Assembly: GCF_018742245.1 (NCBI RefSeq) | Contig: NZ_CP036132.1 | Coordinates: 739,001 to 803,000, forward strand | From: Bacillus mycoides | GTDB lineage: Bacteria; Bacillota; Bacilli; Bacillales; Bacillaceae_G | Length of the DNA: 64,000 nucleotides | Reading direction: 5' to 3' | In this document: positions 1 through 7,084 of the stretch, piece after piece | Position numbering within the stretch: position 1 is the first letter of the stretch | Layout of the letters: each line of letters opens with the position of its first letter | The notes under the pieces: model-generated | What the model saw: the letters and a program-made list of their open reading frames with translations, nothing else | The model's database searches: none | What the model was told of the DNA's origin: nothing | Program-made: the position numbers and the translations under genes

Positions 1-1
1 C

Positions 2-859
2 TTTATTTATGCAGCAATTGAAAAAGGCTACTTTAAAGAAGAAGGAGTAAAGGTAAATATTAAATTCCCTTCTAATCCGACTGATCCATTAACGTTAGCT
101 GCAGCAGGGAAAGTGACAGTTGGCTTGTATTATCAGCCAGATGTTGTCATGGCCAGAGCAAATGAACAAATTCCAGTAAAATCAATTGGAGCTGTCGTAC
201 GTTCACCATTAAATCATGTCGTATCGCTGAAATCAGCAGGTATTCAATCACCGAAAGATTTAGAAGGCAAAACAGTAGGTTACTCTGGAACGCCTTTAAG
301 TGAAGCGTATTTAAAAACGATGATAAAAGAAGATGGTGGTAATCCAGATACAGTGAAAGTAGTCGATGTTGGGTTCGATTTAGTACCAGCATTAATTACG
401 AAAAAAGTGGATGCTGTAACAGGGGCATACATTAACCATGAAGTGCCTGTTATGCGTCATGAAGGCCATGAACCAGCGTACTTTAATCCAGCTGATTACG
501 GCGTACCGAACTATCATGAACTTGTGTTTGTAACAGGTGATAAAACATTGAAAAAAGATAAAGAGGCGCTGCAAGCTTTCTTACGTGGTGCGAAAAAAGG
601 GTATGACTTTATGAAGAAAAACCCTGATGAAGCATTAAATATTTTATTAGATCATCAAGAAAAAGAAAACTTCCCGCTTGTGCCAGAAGTTGAGAAGGAA
701 AGTATGAAAATTTTATTAGAGAAGATGGAAACGAAAGATGAGCCATTCTTATCAGATTCAAAAGAGTCTTGGGAGAAACAAAATAAATGGTTGAAAGACA
801 AAGGAATGACGAAAGAAATCGTTCCAGCTGATGAATTATTCGAAAACATTTTAAAGTAG
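2..859 (+). CDS. thiY: ThiY-type pyrimidine (HMP) ABC transporter substrate-binding protein, 5' partial
   Basis: The open frame enters from the left edge (first full codon at base 2) and ends at 859, so the signal peptide and first residues lie outside the window. The visible part begins with a 'FIYAAIEKGYFKEEG' type motif and continues with 'GKTVGYSG', typical of the NMT1/THI5-like periplasmic-binding fold used by ThiY and SsuA-like proteins. In the family it is a lipoprotein delivering formylaminopyrimidine/HMP thiamine precursors to ThiX-ThiZ. Thiamine biosynthesis genes follow immediately (4 nt to tenI), which supports ThiY over a sulfonate-binding paralogue. Confidence 0.85.
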   Translation, partial: FIYAAIEKGYFKEEGVKVNIKFPSNPTDPLTLAAAGKVTVGLYYQPDVVMARANEQIPVKSIGAVVRSPLNHVVSLKSAGIQSPKDLEGKTVGYSGTPLSEAYLKTMIKEDGGNPDTVKVVDVGFDLVPALITKKVDAVTGAYINHEVPVMRHEGHEPAYFNPADYGVPNYHELVFVTGDKTLKKDKEALQAFLRGAKKGYDFMKKNPDEALNILLDHQEKENFPLVPEVEKESMKILLEKMETKDEPFLSDSKESWEKQNKWLKDKGMTKEIVPADELFENILK

Positions 860-863
860 GCGA

Positions 864-1490
864 ATGAATATGAAAAATGAGCTCCATGTAATCTCAAATG
901 GTCACATGCCATTCGAAGAGTTAGTGAATGTAGCGATGCAAATTGAGAGTGAGATTGATTATCTGCATATTCGTGAGCGTGAGAAAAGTACGAAGGAATT
1001 GTATGAAGGTGTGGAAAGTCTTTTGGGGAAAGGCTTTCCGGTATCGAAGATAGTGATAAATGATCGAATTGATATTGCTATTCTATTAAATATTCCGCGT
1101 GTGCAGCTAGGATATCGAAGCGCAGATGTAAGGTCGGTGAAAGAAAAGTTTTCTTATTTGCATGTTGGCTATTCAGTACATTCTTTAGATGAAGCGATAG
1201 TGGCATTTAAAGATGGAGCGGATTCACTCGTTTACGGTCATGTATTTCCAACGGCTTGTAAAAATGATGTGCCAGCAAGAGGATTAGAAGAAATTGCTCA
1301 TATGGCAAGATGTTTATCCATACCAATAACTGCAATTGGTGGAATCACTCCTGAAAATACAGGTGATGTTCTTGCAAATAGTGTAAGTGGCATTGCTGTT
1401 ATGTCCGGGATTATAAGCAATAGTAATCCGTATAGCAGAGCGAAATCTTATAAGGAATCAATAAGAAAGTGGGCGGAAAAACATGTGTAA
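864..1490 (+). CDS. tenI: Thiazole tautomerase TenI
   Basis: 208 aa, TIM-barrel relative of thiamine phosphate synthase. The 'YGHVFPT' segment carries the His expected in TenI, and 'AIGGITPENTGDV' is the typical phosphate-binding C-terminal loop. TenI aromatises the thiazole carboxylate made by ThiG. It sits between thiY and thiO and its 3' end overlaps thiO by 8 nt, indicating translational coupling. A second ATG two codons downstream (870) is an equally possible start. TenI and ThiE are close relatives; the His motif and the thiO-thiS-thiG context favour TenI. Confidence 0.88.
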   Translation: MNMKNELHVISNGHMPFEELVNVAMQIESEIDYLHIREREKSTKELYEGVESLLGKGFPVSKIVINDRIDIAILLNIPRVQLGYRSADVRSVKEKFSYLHVGYSVHSLDEAIVAFKDGADSLVYGHVFPTACKNDVPARGLEEIAHMARCLSIPITAIGGITPENTGDVLANSVSGIAVMSGIISNSNPYSRAKSYKESIRKWAEKHV

Positions 1491-2592
1491 GAAGTATGAT
1501 GTAGCGATTATTGGCGGAGGTGTAATTGGTAGCTCAGTTGCACACTTTCTAGCAGAAAGAGGACATAAAGTAGCGATTATAGAGAAACAAAGAATCGCAT
1601 CTGAAGCTTCGAAAGCAGCTGCTGGTTTGCTCGGTGTGCAGGCAGAATGGGATGAATATGATCCGCTGTTTGAGCTTGCTAGAGAAAGCCGTGCTATATT
1701 TCCACAACTTGCAGAAGTTTTACGTGAAAAGACAGGCATCGATATTGGGTATGAGGAAAAAGGCATTTATCGCATTGCCCAAAATGAAGATGAGAAGGAA
1801 AGAATTCTTCATATTATGGATTGGCAACAGAAAACAGGTGAAGATTCCTATTTTCTAACGGGGGACCATTTACGGGAAAAAGAGCCATTTCTATCCGAGT
1901 CAATTATAGGAGCGGTATATTATCCGAAAGATGGTCACGTTATTGCGCCAGAGCTTACGAAAGCATTCGCACATTCCGCGGCATTTTCTGGAGCTGACAT
2001 ATATGAACAAACAGAAGTGTTTGATATTCGTATTGAGAATAATAAAGTGACTGGGATTGTTACGAGTGAAGGTGTAATCACATGCGAAAAAGTCGTTATC
2101 GCTGGAGGGTCATGGAGTACGAAATTACTACATTATTTCCATAGTGATTGGGGTACATATCCTGTTAAGGGAGAGGTTGTTGCAGTAAGAAGCAGGAAAC
2201 CTCTCTTGAAAGCTCCTATTTTCCAAGAGCGATTTTATATTACGCCGAAGCGCGGTGGCCGTTATGTGATTGGGGCAACGATGAAGCCTCATACGTTCAA
2301 TAAATCTGTACAACCAGAAAGTATTACTTCCATATTAGAGCGTGCTTATACGATATTGCCTGCTTTAAAAGAAGCAGAGTGGGAAAGTACATGGGCAGGA
2401 TTAAGGCCACAATCGAATCATGAAGCTCCTTATATGGGAGAGCATGAAGAAATAAAAGGTTTATATGCTTGTACTGGACATTATCGAAACGGTATTTTAT
2501 TAAGTCCTGTTTCGGGTCAGTATATGGCTGATTTAATAGAAGGAAAGCAGGAGAATCATCTGCTAGATTCATTGCTTTCTAAATCGGTTTAG
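1483..2592 (+). CDS. thiO: Glycine oxidase ThiO
   Basis: 369 aa, the usual length. The N-terminal 'AIIGGGVIGSSVAHFLAERG' is the FAD-binding Rossmann motif of the DAO superfamily. The C-terminal 'WAGLRPQS' and 'GHYRNGILLSP' are characteristic of ThiO. The enzyme oxidises glycine to iminoglycine, the C2-N unit used by ThiG for the thiazole ring. The ATG at 1483 lies inside the end of tenI (8-nt overlap); thiS follows after 15 nt. Confidence 0.93.
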   Translation: MCKKYDVAIIGGGVIGSSVAHFLAERGHKVAIIEKQRIASEASKAAAGLLGVQAEWDEYDPLFELARESRAIFPQLAEVLREKTGIDIGYEEKGIYRIAQNEDEKERILHIMDWQQKTGEDSYFLTGDHLREKEPFLSESIIGAVYYPKDGHVIAPELTKAFAHSAAFSGADIYEQTEVFDIRIENNKVTGIVTSEGVITCEKVVIAGGSWSTKLLHYFHSDWGTYPVKGEVVAVRSRKPLLKAPIFQERFYITPKRGGRYVIGATMKPHTFNKSVQPESITSILERAYTILPALKEAEWESTWAGLRPQSNHEAPYMGEHEEIKGLYACTGHYRNGILLSPVSGQYMADLIEGKQENHLLDSLLSKSV

Positions 2593-2607
2593 AAAGGGGA
2601 TGGAAGT

Positions 2608-2811
2608 TTGAATTTAAAAATTAATGGTAATCAAATTGAAGTACCAGTGAGTGTGGAAACAGTAGCTGAGCTACTTACACATTTAGAATTAGATAACAGA
2701 ATTGTTGTAGTAGAGCGTAATAAAGATATTTTACAAAAAGATGATCATAAAGATACATCAGTTTTTGATGGAGACCAAATTGAGATTGTAACTTTCGTAG
2801 GAGGCGGTTGA
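2608..2811 (+). CDS. thiS: Sulfur carrier protein ThiS
   Basis: 67 aa ubiquitin-fold carrier ending in Val-Gly-Gly-Gly, so it has the C-terminal Gly-Gly that ThiF adenylates and converts to thiocarboxylate. The start is TTG at 2608 behind an 'AAAGGGGATGGAAG' ribosome binding site. It sits in the canonical thiO-thiS-thiG order. It is the direct sulfur donor for thiazole formation by ThiG. Confidence 0.92.
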   Translation: MNLKINGNQIEVPVSVETVAELLTHLELDNRIVVVERNKDILQKDDHKDTSVFDGDQIEIVTFVGGG

Positions 2812-2813
2812 TT

Positions 2814-3584
2814 ATGTTAAACATTGGACCATTTTCATTTCATTCTAGACTTTTATTAGGAACAGGGAAATTCTCTGATTTTGATGTACAGCAAAAAGCA
2901 ATTGACGTTTCTGAGGCTGAAATTTTAACATTCGCAGTACGTCGCATGGATATATTTGATGCGAAGCAACCTAATTTATTAGAGAAACTTGATGTGAAAA
3001 AATATACGTTATTACCAAATACAGCAGGAGCAAAAAATGCTGAAGAAGCTGTTCGAATTGCGAAATTAGCAAAAGCTTCTGGACTTTGTGACATGATAAA
3101 AGTAGAAGTTATTGGTGATGATAGAACGTTATTACCTGATCCGGTAGAAACGTTAAAAGCATCTGAAATGTTACTTGAAGAAGGATTTATCGTTCTACCG
3201 TACACATCTGATGATGTTGTATTAGCGCGTAAATTACAAGAACTTGGCGTGCATGCCATTATGCCAGGTGCATCACCGATTGGTTCAGGACTTGGTATTG
3301 TAAATCCATTAAATTTAAGTTTCATTATTGAACAAGCGACAGTACCAGTTATCGTGGATGCTGGTATTGGTAGCCCAGCTGATGCGGCATTTGCGATGGA
3401 ATTAGGAGCAGATGGTGTGTTATTAAATACGGCTGTGTCGGGGGCAAAAGATCCTATTAAAATGGCATACGCAATGAAATTAGGTATTGAGGCAGGGCGG
3501 ATAGGCTTTGAAGCAGGCCGTATTGCACGTAAACGTTGTGCAACGGCAAGTAGTCCTTTAGAAGGAATGAGCGTAGTTGAATAA
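2814..3584 (+). CDS. thiG: Thiazole synthase ThiG
   Basis: 256 aa from ATG 2814, the family length. I prefer this start to an upstream TTG at 2808 because the 'GGAGGCGG' Shine-Dalgarno at 2800-2807 is well spaced from 2814. Visible motifs include '[12 protein letters not shown]' at the N terminus, 'LLPNTAG', and the phosphate-binding '[20 protein letters not shown]'. ThiG condenses deoxyxylulose phosphate, iminoglycine and ThiS-thiocarboxylate. A 258-aa open frame on the opposite strand is a shadow of this gene. Confidence 0.95.
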   Translation: MLNIGPFSFHSRLLLGTGKFSDFDVQQKAIDVSEAEILTFAVRRMDIFDAKQPNLLEKLDVKKYTLLPNTAGAKNAEEAVRIAKLAKASGLCDMIKVEVIGDDRTLLPDPVETLKASEMLLEEGFIVLPYTSDDVVLARKLQELGVHAIMPGASPIGSGLGIVNPLNLSFIIEQATVPVIVDAGIGSPADAAFAMELGADGVLLNTAVSGAKDPIKMAYAMKLGIEAGRIGFEAGRIARKRCATASSPLEGMSVVE

Positions 3585-4596
3585 TCGATATTCTCGCCAA
3601 GAACTATTTTCTCCAATTGGGGGAGAAGGACAACAAAAGATAAGAGAAAAGCATGTACTTATTATCGGTGCAGGTGCATTAGGTAGTGCAAATGCAGAGA
3701 TGTTTGTAAGAGCTGGCGTTGGTAAGGTGACAATTGTTGACCGCGATTATGTGGATTGGAGTAATTTACAAAGACAGCAATTGTATGCAGAGAGTGATGT
3801 AGAGAATAACCTTCCGAAGGCTGTGGCGGCAAAAAAACGTCTAGAAGAGATTAATAGTGAAGTAAGAGTAGAAGCTCTCGTTCAAGATGTAACGGCTGAA
3901 GAGTTAGAAGAACTCGTTACAAATGTTGATGTAATTATCGATGCGACTGATAATTTCGAAACGCGTTTCATTGTGAATGATATATCGCAAAAATATTCTA
4001 TTCCATGGGTTTACGGGGCATGTGTAGGAAGTTACGGTCTTTCTTATACTATTATTCCAGGCAAAACGCCATGTTTATCTTGTTTATTACAATCGATTCC
4101 GCTTGGCGGAGCGACATGTGATACAGCGGGGATTATATCACCTGCTGTATCTCTTGTCGTTTCTCATCAAGTAACGGAAACACTTAAACTGTTAGTAGAA
4201 GATTATGACTCGCTTCGAGAGGGGCTTGTATCATTTGATGTATGGAAAAATGAGTATTCATGTATGAATGTGCAAAAGCTTCGTAAACATAATTGTCTAT
4301 CATGTGGTGAGCAAGCATTATATCCGTATTTAAATAAAGAAAACACTTCAAAAACAGCAGTGTTATGCGGGAGAAATACAGTTCAAATTAGACCACCTCA
4401 TAAAGAAGAAATGAATTTTGAGCAATATAAAGAATTGCTAAATAATCGCGTGAATGATTTGAATGTAAATCCATATTTATTATCATTTTCTGTTGAAGAA
4501 AAGAGATTAGTTGCTTTCAAAGATGGTCGTGTACTTGTGCATGGAACGAAAGATATAAGTGAAGCGAAAACAATTTATCATCGCTATTTTGGATAG
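3577..4596 (+). CDS. thiF: ThiS adenylyltransferase ThiF (E1-like)
   Basis: 339 aa starting at TTG 3577 with an 8-nt overlap of thiG; an 'AAGGAATGAG' ribosome binding site lies inside thiG. '[21 protein letters not shown]' is the nucleotide-binding loop of E1-like enzymes, and two CxxC pairs (TPCLSC and HNCLSC) form the expected structural zinc site. It activates ThiS with ATP. Residues after about 260 form a C-terminal extension, with no obvious rhodanese Cys loop. MoeB is the main alternative, but the thiS/thiG neighbours settle it. Confidence 0.92.
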   Translation: MNNRYSRQELFSPIGGEGQQKIREKHVLIIGAGALGSANAEMFVRAGVGKVTIVDRDYVDWSNLQRQQLYAESDVENNLPKAVAAKKRLEEINSEVRVEALVQDVTAEELEELVTNVDVIIDATDNFETRFIVNDISQKYSIPWVYGACVGSYGLSYTIIPGKTPCLSCLLQSIPLGGATCDTAGIISPAVSLVVSHQVTETLKLLVEDYDSLREGLVSFDVWKNEYSCMNVQKLRKHNCLSCGEQALYPYLNKENTSKTAVLCGRNTVQIRPPHKEEMNFEQYKELLNNRVNDLNVNPYLLSFSVEEKRLVAFKDGRVLVHGTKDISEAKTIYHRYFG

Positions 4597-4611
4597 AAGA
4601 GGATGAGTGGG

Positions 4612-5418
4612 ATGAAAGTGAATAAAGCTTTAACGATTGCAGGATCTGATAGCGGAGGCGGCGCTGGAATTCAAGCAGATTTAAAAACATTCCAAGAGCT
4701 TGGTGTGTATGGAATGACGGCTATTACAGCAATTACTGCTCAAAATACGCTTGGCGTTCAAGGGGTATATCCTGTTTCTTTAGAAGGAATTACGGAACAG
4801 CTGAATTCAATTGGTACGGATTTAACACCAGATGCGGTGAAACTAGGGATGCTATTTAGTAGTGAAATTATTCAAATCGTTGCAGAACATATTAAGAAAT
4901 TCGGCTGGAATAATATTGTACTAGATCCTGTTATGATTGCAAAAGGCGGAGCATCATTATTACAACAAGAAGCAGTACAAGCATTAAAGGAATATTTATT
5001 ACCAGTAGCAACTGTTGTAACACCGAATGTTCCGGAAGCAGAAGTGTTAACTGGGATGGAGATTCAAAATATAGAAGATAGTAAAGAAGCTGCGAAAGTA
5101 TTGCACGAATTAGGTGCTAAATATGTGCTTATGAAGGGCGGACATGCAGAATATCAAGGTAATGAAGTAATTGATTTACTCTTTGATGGAGAAGAGTTTA
5201 TTGAATTTAGAAGTGAACGAATTCCTTCGAAGCAAACGCACGGAAGCGGATGTACATTCGCATCGGCAGTTACAGCAGGACTTGCAAAAGGATACTCAAT
5301 TGAAGAGGCAGTTCAAGAGGCAAAACGATTTATTAGTATAGCAATTGAAGAGCCATTGAATATTGGTAGTGGTCATGGACCGACGAATCATTTTGCATAT
5401 AAGATGAATAAAGCATAA
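4612..5418 (+). CDS. thiD: Hydroxymethylpyrimidine(-phosphate) kinase ThiD
   Basis: About 268 aa ribokinase-fold enzyme. 'ALTIAGSDSGGGAGIQADLKT' and the C-terminal 'THGSGCTFASA' anion-hole motif are diagnostic for ThiD. It phosphorylates HMP and HMP-P for thiamine assembly. An ATG at 4603 is in frame, but the only GAGG abuts it; 4612 is 9 nt from that GAGG and is preferred. It is the last gene of the operon, followed by a strong terminator. Confidence 0.93.
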   Translation: MKVNKALTIAGSDSGGGAGIQADLKTFQELGVYGMTAITAITAQNTLGVQGVYPVSLEGITEQLNSIGTDLTPDAVKLGMLFSSEIIQIVAEHIKKFGWNNIVLDPVMIAKGGASLLQQEAVQALKEYLLPVATVVTPNVPEAEVLTGMEIQNIEDSKEAAKVLHELGAKYVLMKGGHAEYQGNEVIDLLFDGEEFIEFRSERIPSKQTHGSGCTFASAVTAGLAKGYSIEEAVQEAKRFISIAIEEPLNIGSGHGPTNHFAYKMNKA

Positions 5419-5431
5419 GCACAAAGAATGG

Positions 5432-5459
5432 AAAAGCCAGTTTTACAACTGGCTTTTTT
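5432..5459 (+). terminator. Terminator of the thiamine operon
   Basis: Inverted repeat AAAAGCCAGTT / AACTGGCTTTT with a 4-nt loop, running into a T tract directly after thiD. Confidence 0.9.
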
Positions 5460-5462
5460 CTG

Positions 5463-5491
5463 TTTACTTTTTCCAAACACAGGAGTAATAT
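5463..5491 (+). promoter_or_regulatory. Candidate sigma-A promoter for the first c-di-AMP riboswitch
   Basis: TTTACT at 5463-5468 and TAATAT at 5486-5491 are separated by 17 nt and lie about 30 nt before the aptamer. Each hexamer matches consensus at 4 of 6 positions. Confidence 0.45.
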
Positions 5492-5516
5492 ATCAGCCAG
5501 AATACATTTTTGTAAT

Positions 5517-5640
5517 ACGCTGAGTCCAAATTTATGGAGCGGAGGAACCAATTTGTGCGTCGTCACTAGGGGTGAATCTTTCAATGTTGAAAGTAGGGAT
5601 ACTCTCAAAGTCCGAATCCGACAGCTAACTTCGTAAGCGT
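5517..5640 (+). ncRNA. c-di-AMP (ydaO/yuaA) riboswitch aptamer 1
   Basis: Conserved ydaO-class blocks occur in order: GGAGCGGAGGAACCA (5537-5551), GGGGTGAATC, AAAGTAGGG, and CCGACAGCTAAC-TCGTAAGC (near 5620-5639). ACGCT at 5517-5521 can pair with AGCGT at 5636-5640 as the closing helix. The class binds c-di-AMP and normally turns expression off. Here it precedes the unknown gene pair at 5749 and 6146. The same blocks recur in aptamer 2 before kdp, which supports the call. Confidence 0.93.
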
Positions 5641-5697
5641 CTTGAGAGAGGGCGGTGCCATGATGGATATATCACTTCATCGATCTGATTAGTATAG

Positions 5698-5727
5698 AAG
5701 AATATCAATCTATGTTTGGATTCTTTT
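5698..5727 (+). terminator. Probable expression-platform terminator of riboswitch 1
   Basis: AAGAAT (5698-5703) pairs with ATTCTT (5720-5725), with a short inner CAA/TTG helix, followed by a 4-T run. It lies between the aptamer and the ribosome binding site (AAGGAGG, near 5733). The stem is weaker than the kdp counterpart. Confidence 0.5.
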
Positions 5728-5748
5728 ATGCTAAGGAGGATGAGGTAT

Positions 5749-6135
5749 ATGGAATTAACGCTTATTTGCGTTGGAGAAGAAAATAAGATAAAGAGTTTAA
5801 GAGAGCTAGTAGCATTTCAGCATGAGTTAATTATTTTTACAGCAAATGAAGAGATAGCAGCTGAAGTTAGGAATTGTGGATTTGATTCGACTTATAGCTG
5901 TAATAAGGAGCAGGATTTTACTAGTATTTTCGAGCGGATTAAGAAAGTAATTTTATTAGGAGATGAGCTTCCGATAGTTAGCTTTTTCACAGAACGCATT
6001 CGTTTCTCTTTTCAAGCGCCTATTACTGTTGTTACAAAGAATAAACGCTATCCAGCCAGGCTCTATGAAACAATTGGAGCTAAATTTGTAGTGTTTACGA
6101 ACTGTGATAATATTTCTTTTTTATTTTTTGAATAG
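5749..6135 (+). CDS. Unknown 128-aa protein under c-di-AMP riboswitch control
   Basis: Start ATG 5749 is set by AAGGAGG about 10 nt upstream; longer in-frame starts lie inside the riboswitch terminator. I do not recognise a family. The protein begins with a hydrophobic beta-strand (LTLICVG), and its second half ('KKVILLGDE', 'APITVVTKNKRY', 'ETIGAKFVVFT') has the strand/helix rhythm of a Rossmann-like domain. It faintly recalls the N-domain of RCK/TrkA-type potassium-channel regulators but lacks a clear GxGxxG. That resemblance is inference only. Control by a c-di-AMP riboswitch, and a kdp operon immediately downstream with its own, make a potassium or osmotic role plausible. The next gene starts 10 nt later. 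Confidence 0.75.
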   Translation: MELTLICVGEENKIKSLRELVAFQHELIIFTANEEIAAEVRNCGFDSTYSCNKEQDFTSIFERIKKVILLGDELPIVSFFTERIRFSFQAPITVVTKNKRYPARLYETIGAKFVVFTNCDNISFLFFE

Positions 6136-6145
6136 GGTGGGGGAA

Positions 6146-6382
6146 ATGAAGATGAAGGTGTTGTTACTAGGAGATATAGCGAATCGTTGGGCGGCATCGG
6201 TAGAGAGAGTTCAAGAATTGGTAGTGCTCGATCCTATTTTTCCAAGGCCATATATAATATTGCCATCGAAAGATGCTTTATATTTAAAAACGGATATTAT
6301 CGAATATGAGCAGCTAAATGCAGAACTGTCGCAAGTTTATATTCGGGGAAGAAATTTACGTGCATTTTTACGAGGAGAATAA
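6146..6382 (+). CDS. Unknown 78-aa protein, second gene of the c-di-AMP-controlled pair
   Basis: Start ATG 6146 (or 6152) follows a 'GGTGGGGGA' Shine-Dalgarno. The upstream extension of this frame lies in the preceding gene and is discounted. The protein opens with 'KMKVLLLGDIANRW', a beta-strand with a glycine turn, and ends 'VYIRGRNLRAFLRGE'. No transmembrane segment or signal peptide is seen and no family is recognised. It is only 10 nt from the previous gene and shares its terminator, so the two should be co-transcribed. Confidence 0.7.
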   Translation: MKMKVLLLGDIANRWAASVERVQELVVLDPIFPRPYIILPSKDALYLKTDIIEYEQLNAELSQVYIRGRNLRAFLRGE

Positions 6383-6392
6383 AGGTTGAATG

Positions 6393-6450
6393 AAAAAAGA
6401 GCGAATACTGAGTGCAACAAGCTATGCACTTCATGTAATTCGCTCTTTTT
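6393..6450 (+). terminator. Terminator after the c-di-AMP-controlled pair
   Basis: AAAAGAGCGAAT / ATTCGCTCTTTT stem with an inner AGTGCA / TGCACT helix, followed by a T run. Confidence 0.85.
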
Positions 6451-6580
6451 ATTTCATATTTAAAGGATCATTTTTATGAAAAAGAAAGAAAAGACAAGAA
6501 AACAGATGAAAGAATATTAATAACACTTAATGTAAACGCTTAAACGACGGAATATTTTCTTTTTTTTAGTAATTTGCCTC

Positions 6581-6609
6581 TTTACAAGTTAAATATAGAG
6601 GAGTATATT
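6581..6609 (+). promoter_or_regulatory. Sigma-A promoter of the kdp riboswitch-operon
   Basis: TTTACA (6581-6586), a 17-nt spacer, and TATATT (6604-6609), placing the start site near 6616 and about 35 nt before the aptamer. The 6451-6580 stretch holds no gene that I can see. Confidence 0.65.
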
Positions 6610-6649
6610 TACTCTCATAAATCATTTATGAAATTTCCAAAAAAACCTA

Positions 6650-6780
6650 AAATCGCTGAGTTCCAGAAATGGAGCGGGGGAACCAATTTTGTGCATCGTC
6701 ACTTGGGGTGAATCTTTCAATTTTGAAAGTAGGGCTACTCTTTAGGCCCGAATCCGACAGCTAACCTCGTAAGCGTTTAG
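6650..6780 (+). ncRNA. c-di-AMP (ydaO/yuaA) riboswitch aptamer 2, kdp operon
   Basis: Same conserved blocks as aptamer 1: GGAGCGGGGGAACCA, GGGGTGAATC, AAAGTAGGGC and CCGACAGCTAACCTCGTAAGC-type 3' core. CGCT (6654-6657) pairs with AGCG (6772-6775). c-di-AMP riboswitch control of kdpFABC is established for the B. cereus group: high c-di-AMP (high potassium) stops transcription. The terminator at 6811 provides the off state. Confidence 0.96.
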
Positions 6781-6810
6781 AGAGGAGGTTTACTTTGTGT
6801 TGTTCGTTTC

Positions 6811-6842
6811 GAACACTAAGTAGAGCTTAGTGTTCTTTTTTT
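6811..6842 (+). terminator. Expression-platform terminator of the kdp riboswitch
   Basis: A perfect 10-bp stem GAACACTAAG / CTTAGTGTTC with loop TAGAG, then seven Ts. The upstream TGTTCG (6801-6806) can pair with CGAACA (6810-6815), which would break the terminator, so it is a candidate anti-terminator. Confidence 0.9.
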
Positions 6843-6883
6843 GATAATTAGATGGTAAATTTTAACAAAAGTGAGGGGTAGTT

Positions 6884-6988
6884 ATGTTAGATGTTGTAAT
6901 GATCGGGATTTTTGTTGTGTTAGTCGCATCGATGGCAAGTCTTGCAAGTTGGTCAGATAAAGTTGTGAAAGAAGGGAAGCAATCATGA
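6884..6988 (+). CDS. 34-aa single-span membrane peptide upstream of kdpF
   Basis: ATG 6884 follows GAGGGG at 6873-6878. The 34-codon product has one strongly hydrophobic segment (residues about 4-19, starting VVMIGIFVVLV) and then a charged tail (SDKVVKEGKQS). Its TGA overlaps the kdpF start in an ATGA junction, strong evidence for translation. It is too short for most gene callers. Short peptides of this kind before kdpF occur in other Gram-positive kdp operons. A role as a small accessory subunit is inference. Confidence 0.75.
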   Translation: MLDVVMIGIFVVLVASMASLASWSDKVVKEGKQS

Positions 6989-7065
6989 TGATTGCCTTAT
7001 CGGTTATTGTTGCAGCGATTACGGTGTACTTAGTGTACGCATTATTAAATCCAGAAAAGTTTTAA
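6985..7065 (+). CDS. kdpF: KdpF, small subunit of the potassium-transporting ATPase
   Basis: 26 aa from ATG 6985 (ATG 6988 also possible). One transmembrane helix ends in 'LLNPEKF', matching the conserved KdpF C terminus (L-x-P-E-K-F). KdpF stabilises the KdpABC complex. It overlaps the upstream small ORF by 4 nt and lies 19 nt before kdpA. Confidence 0.92.
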   Translation: MMIALSVIVAAITVYLVYALLNPEKF

Positions 7066-7084
7066 TTAGGGGGAATCATTCATT

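Noticed and set aside
2840..3616. 258-codon open frame on the minus strand
   Set aside because: It lies wholly opposite thiG, has no ribosome binding site of note and no recognisable protein features; shadow frame.
5716..5748. Upstream start (TTG 5716) for the riboswitch-controlled gene
   Set aside because: It lies within the predicted terminator hairpin; AAGGAGG points to ATG 5749.
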